DNA of 53,786 bases from an uncultured Prevotella sp. (GTDB lineage: Bacteria; Bacteroidota; Bacteroidia; Bacteroidales; Bacteroidaceae): NCBI GenBank assembly GCA_905236455.1, contig CAJOPT010000107.1, forward strand, positions 1 through 53,786, in the 5' to 3' direction. This document shows positions 17,285 through 24,639 of the stretch, one piece after another. Position numbers and translations under genes: made by a program. A model generated the notes under the pieces. The model ran no database searches and was not told the origin of the DNA. It worked only from the letters and a program-made list of their open reading frames with translations. Within the stretch, counting starts at the first letter, position 1, and each line of letters starts with the position of its first letter.

Positions 17285-18016
17285 TTGGCACAACGTTATT
17301 TTATCTATCTGAGCTACGACGGTAGTCGTTACCATGGTTGGCAGATACAACCTAATGGTGTTTCTGTACAGGGAGAGCTGGAACGGGCTTTGTCAATATT
17401 GTTAGGCTCAAAGCATGTCGTAGGAGCTGGTAGAACAGACGCTGGTGTTCATGCTCGTGTGATGGTTGCCCATTTTGAGGAAGATAGTCCAATAGACTGT
17501 GGGCAACTTACATATAGGCTAAATCGAATTTTACCTCGTGATATCGCTGTCAACAAAGTTATACCGGTTGACAGCGATTGTCATGCTCGTTTCTCTGCTG
17601 TTTCCCGGACATACCATTATTACATCCATCAGAGGAAAGACCCCTTTCTAAAAGATTATTCCTGTGAGCTTAGGTATCCGTTGGATTTTGAAGCTATGAA
17701 TGAAGCAGCCAGTCATTTATTGTCTATAGAAGATTTCGGAGCATTCTGCAAGGCTGGCAGTGATGCTAAGACGACACTTTGTAATGTGACGGAAGCACGT
17801 TGGGTCTCAGAAAAGGATGGTGAATGGTACTTTGTTATTACAGCTAACCGTTTTCTTCGTAATATGGTGCGTGCGGTTGTAGGTACTCTTATTGATGTCG
17901 GCAGGCATCGTATTACCATCGCTGATTTTGATACGGTGATAGCCAGTGGAAAACGTACAGAAGCAGGTGAGAGTATGCCTGGTCATGCATTGTTTCTTTG
18001 GGATATTATTTATTAG
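17285..18016 (+). CDS. truA: tRNA pseudouridine(38-40) synthase
   Basis: A 243-residue enzyme that converts uridines 38-40 of the tRNA anticodon stem-loop to pseudouridine. GAGRTDAGVHA contains the catalytic Asp; FRYL-type and RNFLRNMVRAVVG-like segments (here NRFLRNMVRAVVGTLIDVG) are the C-terminal signature. The start is TTG at 17285, giving MAQRYFIYLSYDGSRYHG, which aligns with the family start; no ATG is in frame near there. It is eight bases after rny. Confidence 0.93.
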   Translation: MAQRYFIYLSYDGSRYHGWQIQPNGVSVQGELERALSILLGSKHVVGAGRTDAGVHARVMVAHFEEDSPIDCGQLTYRLNRILPRDIAVNKVIPVDSDCHARFSAVSRTYHYYIHQRKDPFLKDYSCELRYPLDFEAMNEAASHLLSIEDFGAFCKAGSDAKTTLCNVTEARWVSEKDGEWYFVITANRFLRNMVRAVVGTLIDVGRHRITIADFDTVIASGKRTEAGESMPGHALFLWDIIY

Positions 18017-18065
18017 CCGGATAAGGTACTTGCATTCGGCATTAAAAAGAAAAATATGTTTTTCT

Positions 18066-18096
18066 TTTGTATTGTCCTCATTTAATCGTACCTTTG
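18066..18096 (+). promoter_or_regulatory. Promoter for dapA
   Basis: TTTG at 18066-18069 and TACCTTTG at 18089-18096, 19 bp apart. Transcription would start near 18104, leaving a 16-base leader before ATG 18120 and excluding the longer in-frame start at 17946. A short dyad TTTGC-agc-GCAAA overlaps the -7 box. Confidence 0.7.
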
Positions 18097-18119
18097 CAGC
18101 GCAAATTGAAAGTTTACTT

Positions 18120-19007
18120 ATGGCACAAAACATTTTCAGGGGATTAGGTATTGCTTTGATTACTCCTTTTAAGAGTGACGGTTCGGTTGATTGGGAAGCG
18201 TTGGAGAATGTTGTTAAATATCAGATAGAAAGTGGGGCAGACTTTTTCTGTATTTTAGCCACAACTGGCGAGACACCATGCCTGACTGCGGAAGAGAAGG
18301 TGAAAGTCAAGAATCTTGTCGTTAACCTTGTAGGCGGCAAGTTGCCAATTCTTATGGGATGCGGTGGCAATAACACAGCCGCTGTTGTCGAGGAGATAAA
18401 AAACACAGACTGGAGTGGTATTGATGGCATACTAAGTGTATGTCCTTATTATAATAAGCCTTCGCAAGAAGGACTATATCAGCATTTCCGTAAGATAGCA
18501 GAGACTAGTCCCCTGCCAGTAGTTTTATATAATGTACCTGGGCGTACAGGTATTAATCTAAAGTCGGCTACAACTATCAGACTTGCTAAAGATTGTCCAA
18601 ATATTGTGGCAATCAAAGAAGCGAGCGGTAGTCTGGAACAAGTTGATGAGATTATCAAAGGAAAACCGGCTGATTTTGATGTGCTTAGCGGTGATGATGC
18701 ACTTACCTTCTCTATGGTGGCAAGTGGTGCCGCTGGCGTGATTTCTGTCATAGGTAACGCTCTTCCTAAAGAGTTCTCAAGGATGATCAGATACGAGTTC
18801 CGTGGTGAATATGAGCCAGCTCGACGCATTCATCACCGTTTTACTGAGCTATATAGTCTTTTGTTTGTTGATGGTAATCCTGCGGGTGTGAAGGCTTTGT
18901 TGTCGGAGATGGGTATGATAGAGAATGAGCTTCGTCTTCCATTGGTACCTACAAAAGTGACAACCAAACAAAAAATGGCGGAGATTCTCAAAGAACTCCG
19001 CCTGTAG
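18120..19007 (+). CDS. dapA: 4-hydroxy-tetrahydrodipicolinate synthase
   Basis: From MAQNIFRGLGIALITPFK the protein has 295 residues, normal for DapA. It condenses pyruvate with aspartate semialdehyde in lysine and diaminopimelate synthesis. TTGETPCLT is the substrate-side loop, VLYNVPGRTG holds the catalytic Tyr, and IVAIKEASGSL has the Schiff-base Lys. The longer reading frame from 17946 overlaps truA and lies before the promoter. The last codons form a hairpin that serves as terminator for the opposing rubrerythrin gene. Confidence 0.95.
   Translation: MAQNIFRGLGIALITPFKSDGSVDWEALENVVKYQIESGADFFCILATTGETPCLTAEEKVKVKNLVVNLVGGKLPILMGCGGNNTAAVVEEIKNTDWSGIDGILSVCPYYNKPSQEGLYQHFRKIAETSPLPVVLYNVPGRTGINLKSATTIRLAKDCPNIVAIKEASGSLEQVDEIIKGKPADFDVLSGDDALTFSMVASGAAGVISVIGNALPKEFSRMIRYEFRGEYEPARRIHHRFTELYSLLFVDGNPAGVKALLSEMGMIENELRLPLVPTKVTTKQKMAEILKELRL
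18971..19002 (-). terminator. Terminator for rubrerythrin, located inside dapA
   Basis: GGCGGAG at 18977-18983 pairs with CTCCGCC at 18996-19002, with an inner TTCT/AGAA stem. On the minus strand the hairpin is followed by ATTTTTTG, a good T run. It lies in the dapA coding end, 22 bases or more beyond the rubrerythrin stop. Confidence 0.75.
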
Positions 19008-19023
19008 TATTCTTGCAATAGTT

Positions 19024-19566
19024 TTAATAATTTGTTGCAAGCAACTCAAAGTGAGCTTTTGGGTGGTCGCATACCGGACATTTCTCTGGAGCATCTTTGC
19101 CAACAACAATGTGTCCGCAGTTACGGCATTGCCAGATTGCGTCACCTTCACGAGAGAAGACAATCTTGTCCTCTATGTTCTGTAATAGTTTGCGATAGCG
19201 CTCCTCATGATGTTTCTCAATTGCGGCAACACCACGCATCTTCATGGCAATCTCAGTAAATCCTTCTTCTTCAGCCTCCCTTGCCATGCGCTCATACATG
19301 TCTGTCCATTCGAAATTCTCACCAGATGCAGCTGCGGCAAGATTATCCGTTGTTTCCTTAATTTTTCCTCCTTCAAGATATTTGAACCACATCTTAGCGT
19401 GTTCTTTCTCATTGTTGGCTGTCTCTTCAAAGATGGCGGAAATCTGTACGTATCCTTCTTTCTTAGCTTTTGAAGCAAAGTAAGTATACTTGTTACGTGC
19501 CATGGACTCACCTGCGAATGCTTCCATCAGGTTTTTCTCTGTCTTTGTTCCTTTTAATTCTTTCAT
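19024..19566 (-). CDS. rbr: Rubrerythrin
   Basis: A 180-residue peroxide-reducing protein. The N-terminal four-helix part carries di-iron ligands in [16 protein letters not shown], [19 protein letters not shown] (here [14 protein letters not shown]) and IEKHHEERY. The C-terminal rubredoxin domain has WQCRNCGH and [11 protein letters not shown], four Cys for one iron. It protects anaerobes from peroxide by passing electrons to hydrogen peroxide. It is monocistronic and converges on dapA. A second, reversed type is at 44719. Confidence 0.96.
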   Translation of the reverse strand: MKELKGTKTEKNLMEAFAGESMARNKYTYFASKAKKEGYVQISAIFEETANNEKEHAKMWFKYLEGGKIKETTDNLAAAASGENFEWTDMYERMAREAEEEGFTEIAMKMRGVAAIEKHHEERYRKLLQNIEDKIVFSREGDAIWQCRNCGHIVVGKDAPEKCPVCDHPKAHFELLATNY

Positions 19567-19614
19567 TGTCTAAAAGTTTTAGGTTTTTTATTTGATTTCT
19601 TGTTCACTTGTATG

Positions 19615-19622
19615 CAAAGATA
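19615..19622 (-). promoter_or_regulatory. -7 box for rubrerythrin
   Basis: Minus-strand TATCTTTG, about 50 bp before the start codon. No clear -33 box. Confidence 0.5.
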
Positions 19623-19713
19623 AACATTTGTCGGGTATTTTATCTACTAACTTGTGTTTTTTTTGAGTAATTTATTTTTTGTCTAAAAAACAAAGTAGAA
19701 TTTTATTAATTTG

Positions 19714-19745
19714 TTTGTATATCTCATTTTTATTGGTTAATTTTG
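19714..19745 (+). promoter_or_regulatory. Promoter for the iorA-iorB-aminotransferase operon
   Basis: TTTG at 19714-19717 and TAATTTTG at 19738-19745, 20 bp apart, placing the transcript start near 19753 and supporting ATG 19781 as the start of iorA rather than an upstream in-frame start. Confidence 0.7.
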
Positions 19746-19780
19746 TATACGAATTGTGTATATTTAAAGGACCAAAGAGT

Positions 19781-21391
19781 ATGAAAAGACTTCTATTAGG
19801 CGACGAGGCCGTCGCACAAGGGGCGTTGGATGCCGGATTGAGTGGTGTTTATGCCTATCCGGGAACACCATCTACGGAGATAACGGAATTTATCCAGATG
19901 TCTCCTTTGGCAAAGGCAAGGGGAGTACATAGCCGATGGGCTACAAATGAGAAAACCGCCATGGAACAGGCATTGGGAATGTCGTTTATGGGTAAGCGTG
20001 CGCTGGTATGTATGAAGCATGTCGGAATGAATGTCGCCGCTGACCCATTTGTGAATTCAGGAATGACCGGTGTCAATGGTGGTGTGGTGGTACTTGTTGC
20101 TGATGACCCTTCGATGCACTCCTCACAAGATGAGCAAGATACACGTTTCTTCGCTAAGTTTGCCATGGTTCCCACCTTCGAGCCAAGCAACCAACAAGAG
20201 GCATACGACATGATGGAAGTGGCGTTCGATTATTCTGAGCGCATACATCTTCCAGTCCTTATGCGTGTCACAACACGTATGGCACATTCCCGTGCCGTAG
20301 TAAATGTTAAGGAACAGCCTCGTGAGGAGAATAAACTTAACTATGATGCTCAGGCAAAAGATTGGGTTCTTCTTCCTGCCTTTGCTCGTATGCGTAATGA
20401 TATTGTTACAGCTCAACAAATAGAGTTAGAGAAAGATTCTGTTGTCTCAACTTTTAATAAGTATATTGATGGCAATGACCATTCTTTGGGTGTTATAGCA
20501 AGTGGTATTGCCTTCAACTACCTTAACGAATGCTTCCCTGACGGATGTCCGTATCCAGTATTGAAAATAGCACAATATCCTCTTCCAAAGGCTTTGGTAA
20601 GGAAGATGACCGCAGCGTGCGATGCCGTACTTGTCGTGGAGGATGGTCAACCCTTTATTGAGGATATTGTACGTGGTGTAATGCCAGGTGACAGTGTCAT
20701 CAAAGGAAAACTTACAGGAGAGCTGCCTCGTACCGGTGAGCTGACACCAGACCTTGTCCGTAAGGCATTAGGTCTCCCTGAGGCTGATATACATTCTGTT
20801 TGTGATGATGTAGTAGGTCGTCCGCCGGCTCTTTGTAAGGGGTGTGGACACCGTGACGTCTATGCCGCATTGAATCAAGTCTTGGAAGACTATCCTAATG
20901 CTCGTGTATTCGGTGATATAGGTTGTTATACATTAGGTTTCCTCCCACCATATAAAGCCATACACAGCTGTGTTGACATGGGAGCGTCCATCGGTATGGC
21001 AAAAGGTGCAGCTGACGCAGGGCAATGGCCTGCAGTGGCAGTCATAGGCGACTCTACTTTTACCCATAGTGGAATGACGGGATTGCTGGATGCTATTAAT
21101 GAACAGTCTGACATTACGGTTATTATCAGTGATAACCTTACCACAGGTATGACAGGTGGTCAGGATTCTGCCGGTACCAATAAATTTGAGGCTATAGTAC
21201 GTGGACTCGGTCTCGACAACGATCATTTGCGTGTCGTTGTTCCACTTCCTAAGAATATGCCGGAAATAACGCAAATATTACGTGATGAAATTAATTATCA
21301 CGGTGTTAGTGTAATTATTCCACGACGCGAGTGTATGCAAACATTACAGCGTCATTTGAAACAAAAACGAGCAGAGGAGGCAAAAGCATGA
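19781..21391 (+). CDS. iorA: Indolepyruvate ferredoxin oxidoreductase-like alpha subunit
   Basis: From MKRLLLGDEAVAQGALDAGL the protein has 536 residues. The N-terminal pyrimidine-binding domain shows YPGTPSTEITEF; the C-terminal thiamine-diphosphate domain shows CKGCGHRDVYAAL and VIGDSTFTHSGMTGLLDA followed by DNLTTGMTGGQ. The enzyme oxidatively decarboxylates aryl-pyruvates (from Trp, Phe, Tyr) to aryl-acetyl-CoA, or runs in reverse. Known archaeal IorA ends in a ferredoxin domain with two [4Fe-4S] motifs; this protein stops after RRECMQTLQRHLK without any Cys cluster motif. Electrons must therefore pass through another carrier. Four-base overlap with iorB. Confidence 0.88.
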   Translation: MKRLLLGDEAVAQGALDAGLSGVYAYPGTPSTEITEFIQMSPLAKARGVHSRWATNEKTAMEQALGMSFMGKRALVCMKHVGMNVAADPFVNSGMTGVNGGVVVLVADDPSMHSSQDEQDTRFFAKFAMVPTFEPSNQQEAYDMMEVAFDYSERIHLPVLMRVTTRMAHSRAVVNVKEQPREENKLNYDAQAKDWVLLPAFARMRNDIVTAQQIELEKDSVVSTFNKYIDGNDHSLGVIASGIAFNYLNECFPDGCPYPVLKIAQYPLPKALVRKMTAACDAVLVVEDGQPFIEDIVRGVMPGDSVIKGKLTGELPRTGELTPDLVRKALGLPEADIHSVCDDVVGRPPALCKGCGHRDVYAALNQVLEDYPNARVFGDIGCYTLGFLPPYKAIHSCVDMGASIGMAKGAADAGQWPAVAVIGDSTFTHSGMTGLLDAINEQSDITVIISDNLTTGMTGGQDSAGTNKFEAIVRGLGLDNDHLRVVVPLPKNMPEITQILRDEINYHGVSVIIPRRECMQTLQRHLKQKRAEEAKA

Positions 21392-21960
21392 AAACAGATA
21401 TTATATTATGTGGTGTAGGAGGTCAGGGAATCCTTTCTATCGCTACTATTATAGGTGAGGCGGCAATGAATGACAATCTGTATATCAAGCAGGCTGAGGT
21501 ACATGGTATGTCGCAAAGAGGTGGAGCTGTACAGAGCAACCTACGCTTGTCTGACAGACCAATACATAGTGACTTAATATCATTGGGAGGAGCAGATGTT
21601 ATCATCTCAATGGAGCCAATGGAGGCATTAAGGTATCTTCCATATCTTGGTAAAGAAGGCTGGATAATCACATCAAGTGCCCCTTTTGTAAACATACCAA
21701 ACTATCCTGATATAGAAGTTCTTAAGAAAGATTATGAAAGGCTTCCTCATGTTATATCACTGGATATTGAGGCTTTGGCTAAGGATAATAACATACCACG
21801 TTCAGCTAATGTTATTCTCTTGGGTGCCGCACAGAAAGCATTGGGAATTCCATTCGAGAAATTAGAGGCAGCAGTTCGCCGTGTATTTGGACGAAAAGGA
21901 GATGCTATCGTCGAAGCTAATATCAAGGCGTTGTCTATTGGTAGGGAGGCACAGCTATGA
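21388..21960 (+). CDS. iorB: Indolepyruvate oxidoreductase-like beta subunit
   Basis: From MKTDIILCGVGGQGILS the protein has 190 residues and matches the gamma-type (pyruvate/ketoisovalerate oxidoreductase) domain: GVGGQGIL, then the family loop VHGMSQRGGAVQSNLRL. It forms the complex with IorA. The ATG overlaps the iorA stop (ATGA), so an upstream in-frame start at 21331 inside iorA is not needed. The stop overlaps the following aminotransferase start by four bases. Confidence 0.9.
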   Translation: MKTDIILCGVGGQGILSIATIIGEAAMNDNLYIKQAEVHGMSQRGGAVQSNLRLSDRPIHSDLISLGGADVIISMEPMEALRYLPYLGKEGWIITSSAPFVNIPNYPDIEVLKKDYERLPHVISLDIEALAKDNNIPRSANVILLGAAQKALGIPFEKLEAAVRRVFGRKGDAIVEANIKALSIGREAQL

Positions 21961-23279
21961 GACCGACACCAATACAGAAAGAGCTTGTTGACGGGTTGAT
22001 TGCAGAATTTGGTATTCAGGATTTTGCCAAGGCAACAATCCGTGAGGTTAAACTTGTTGCGTCTGTTGCAGAGAAGAAGTCTGGCGTAGAGTTCGTAAAG
22101 ATGGAAATGGGTATTCCTGGACTTCCTGCTGCCAAGGTAGGTGTTGACGCACAAGTGAAGGCTTTGCAGGAAGGGATTGCTCATAGCTATCCCAATATTC
22201 AGGGTATGCCAGAACTCAAGAAAGAGGCTTCCCGCTTTGTCAAGGCATTTATCGGGATAGACATATCCTCTGAGGGCTGTGTTCCTGTTAGTGGCAGTAT
22301 GCAAGGAACTTTTGCATCGTTCCTTACCTGTTCACAGGCAGATAGCCGGAAAGACACGGTGCTTTTTATCGATCCTGGCTTTCCGGTGCAAAAGATGCAG
22401 CTTCAGGTGATGGGTGTAAAATACCAGACTTTTGATGTTTATGACTATCGCGGTGACAAATTAGGTGAGAAGCTGGAGAGCTATCTGAAAAATGGCAATA
22501 TCTGTGCAATAGTCTATTCCAATCCAAATAATCCTTCATGGATTTGTTTGCGGGAAGAGGAACTTGCTACCATTGGCAGACTTGCCACGCAATATGATAC
22601 GATCGTTATGGAAGACCTTGCTTATTTTGCAATGGATTTCCGTAAAGAGTTGAGCAAACCGTTTGAACCTCCATATCAAGCAACGGTGGCACGTTATACA
22701 GATAATTACATTTTGCTTATAAGCGGCTCTAAGGCTTTTAGCTATGCTGGTGAGCGTATTGGTGTGACATGTATCTCAGACAAACTCTTTCATCGTCATT
22801 ATAGTGATTTGGCTGCACGGTATGAGGGACTTGACTTCGGACCTGTGTTCTCAACACGTATGTTGTATGCCTTGAGCTCGGGGACGAGCCATAGCGCACA
22901 GTATGCGATGGCTGCAATGATGAAAGCTGCATCTGACGGCACTTATGATTTCCGGAAAGATGTTGGCGTTTATGGTGAGCGTGCCGCTAAACTGAAGGAA
23001 ATTTTCTGTCGTCACGGTTTTCATATAGTATACGATAAAGACTTAGATGAACCTATTGCCGATGGTTTCTATTTCACAATAGGTTATCCTGGAATGACTA
23101 GCGGAGAGTTGGCACATGAACTAATGTATTATGGTGTGTCGGCAATCTGTCTGATAACGACGGGAAGTCATCAGGAAGGTCTGCGTGTCTGTACTTCCTT
23201 CATAGAGGATCATCAATATAAAGAGCTTGATGAACGTATGACTGTATTCAAAGAGAACAATCCTGTCCTTCTCGCATGA
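21957..23279 (+). CDS. PLP-dependent class I/II aminotransferase
   Basis: A 440-residue fold-type I aminotransferase. VSGSMQGTFASFL contacts the cofactor, IVYSNPNNPSW has the conserved Asn-Pro, VMEDLAYF the Asp, and LLISGSKAFSYAGERIG the Schiff-base Lys with the phosphate-binding Arg. Its overlap-coupled position after iorA and iorB suggests that it exchanges aromatic amino acids with the aryl-pyruvates these subunits use. Direction in the cell (degradation or synthesis from aryl-acetates) is not shown by sequence. The last 32 bases overlap the end of the opposing gene. Confidence 0.88.
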   Translation: MRPTPIQKELVDGLIAEFGIQDFAKATIREVKLVASVAEKKSGVEFVKMEMGIPGLPAAKVGVDAQVKALQEGIAHSYPNIQGMPELKKEASRFVKAFIGIDISSEGCVPVSGSMQGTFASFLTCSQADSRKDTVLFIDPGFPVQKMQLQVMGVKYQTFDVYDYRGDKLGEKLESYLKNGNICAIVYSNPNNPSWICLREEELATIGRLATQYDTIVMEDLAYFAMDFRKELSKPFEPPYQATVARYTDNYILLISGSKAFSYAGERIGVTCISDKLFHRHYSDLAARYEGLDFGPVFSTRMLYALSSGTSHSAQYAMAAMMKAASDGTYDFRKDVGVYGERAAKLKEIFCRHGFHIVYDKDLDEPIADGFYFTIGYPGMTSGELAHELMYYGVSAICLITTGSHQEGLRVCTSFIEDHQYKELDERMTVFKENNPVLLA

Positions 23280-24627
23280 AAGTCTGTATAAACTCTTGGA
23301 GACGTAACAAACCGTAGCTACCGCTGACACACGCAATCTCATCGTAATGCTGAACATCATCAGCTTTGATGCCACGGTGCCATATGAGGAAAGGTACAGG
23401 CTCATTGACGTGAATACGTAGTTCTACAGGAGTAGGGTGGTCTGGGAGTACTGCTATGCAAACAGGTGCGTTATTTCCATTTTCATCTTTCAGACTTTCG
23501 AGTGACTCGTAAATTGGTTTAATTATACGTTGGTCAAGGTAATTAATGGCTTTCAGTTTAAGGTCAAGGTCACCATCATGACCGGCTTCATCTGTTGCCT
23601 CTACATGTACGAAAACGAAGTCATCAGTTCTCAATGCCTCAATGGCAGCCTGTGCCTTACCCTCATAGTTGGTGTCGGCAAGACCGGTGGCGCCAGGAAC
23701 CTTCACGATTTTCAGCCCGGCGTAGCGACCAATACCCTGTATAAGGTCGACAGCCGAAATAACGGAACCGCTTTTAATTTGAGGGAACTGCTCCATCAGA
23801 GTCTGCATTGACGGACGGTAGCCGCCGCTCCATGGCCAGATGCTGTTGGCTTGGCGTTCGCCCTTGGCGGCTTTTTCCAAGTTATAGGGATGTCTCGCTA
23901 AAAGTTCCTGAGATTTAAGAATGAGCTCGTTTAACAGGTCTGCAGTCTTATCTCTTGTTAACGAGTATTTATGATAATCATTGGCATCGCCATAAATTTC
24001 ATCTTTCTCTATGTTCAATGTCTTGGGAACAGGCTTTAAGAGCGACTTTACGTCAACATTTTCAGTAGCGTTGCCCGGTTTCACTAACAGTGGTTTCCAT
24101 TCCTCATTAGGATGGTCGTGTGGCGGGTTGCATATGATATTCTTGTTGCCACCTTTGATGACAAGCAGATGGCGATACTGTATGCCGCAAATGAACTTTA
24201 CCCGTTCACAGCCTTCACGCTCGTTGATGGGCTTGGCGAGCTCCTCGTTAAGATAGTTAATGAGTACACGGGCGTCATCTGTCTGTAGATTACCACCGTT
24301 ATGTGTTATGATACGTCCGTCTTCAAGCGTTATGATATTGCAGCGTATGGCAAAGTCATCATCTGCCATCTCATATCCTATGCTGGCAGCCTCCAATGGT
24401 CCGCGTCCCTCATATACTTTATTGAGGTCATAACCGAGAATTGCTGTGTTTGCGACCTCGCTTCCTGGCGGAAATCCTTCAGGGACTGTTACTAGTCGTC
24501 CACATCTTCCCTCTCGGGCAAGTTTATCCATCATAGGTTTCTCTGCTACCTGTAATAATGTCTTCCCTCCTAGTCTTTCAACAGGATGGTCAGCCATTCC
24601 GTCTCCTAATATAATAATATGTTTCAT
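23248..24627 (-). CDS. Phosphoglycerate mutase-like protein, candidate homoserine kinase
   Basis: A 459-residue protein of the cofactor-independent (archaeal-type) phosphoglycerate mutase family within the alkaline phosphatase superfamily. IILGDGMADHPV binds metal, GSEVANTAILGYD holds the nucleophilic Ser/Thr region, HVEATDEAGHDGD and LPDHPTPV carry metal ligands. Members next to thrA in Bacteroidales are annotated as proposed homoserine kinases, which would fill the step between homoserine dehydrogenase and threonine synthase. It begins 12 bases after the thrA stop, so it shares its transcript. No GHMP-type thrB is visible nearby; thrC is not in the window either. A role in glycolysis is the alternative. 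Confidence 0.8.
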   Translation of the reverse strand: MKHIIILGDGMADHPVERLGGKTLLQVAEKPMMDKLAREGRCGRLVTVPEGFPPGSEVANTAILGYDLNKVYEGRGPLEAASIGYEMADDDFAIRCNIITLEDGRIITHNGGNLQTDDARVLINYLNEELAKPINEREGCERVKFICGIQYRHLLVIKGGNKNIICNPPHDHPNEEWKPLLVKPGNATENVDVKSLLKPVPKTLNIEKDEIYGDANDYHKYSLTRDKTADLLNELILKSQELLARHPYNLEKAAKGERQANSIWPWSGGYRPSMQTLMEQFPQIKSGSVISAVDLIQGIGRYAGLKIVKVPGATGLADTNYEGKAQAAIEALRTDDFVFVHVEATDEAGHDGDLDLKLKAINYLDQRIIKPIYESLESLKDENGNNAPVCIAVLPDHPTPVELRIHVNEPVPFLIWHRGIKADDVQHYDEIACVSGSYGLLRLQEFIQTFMREGQDCSL

Positions 24628-24639
24628 AGTTGTTTCAGA

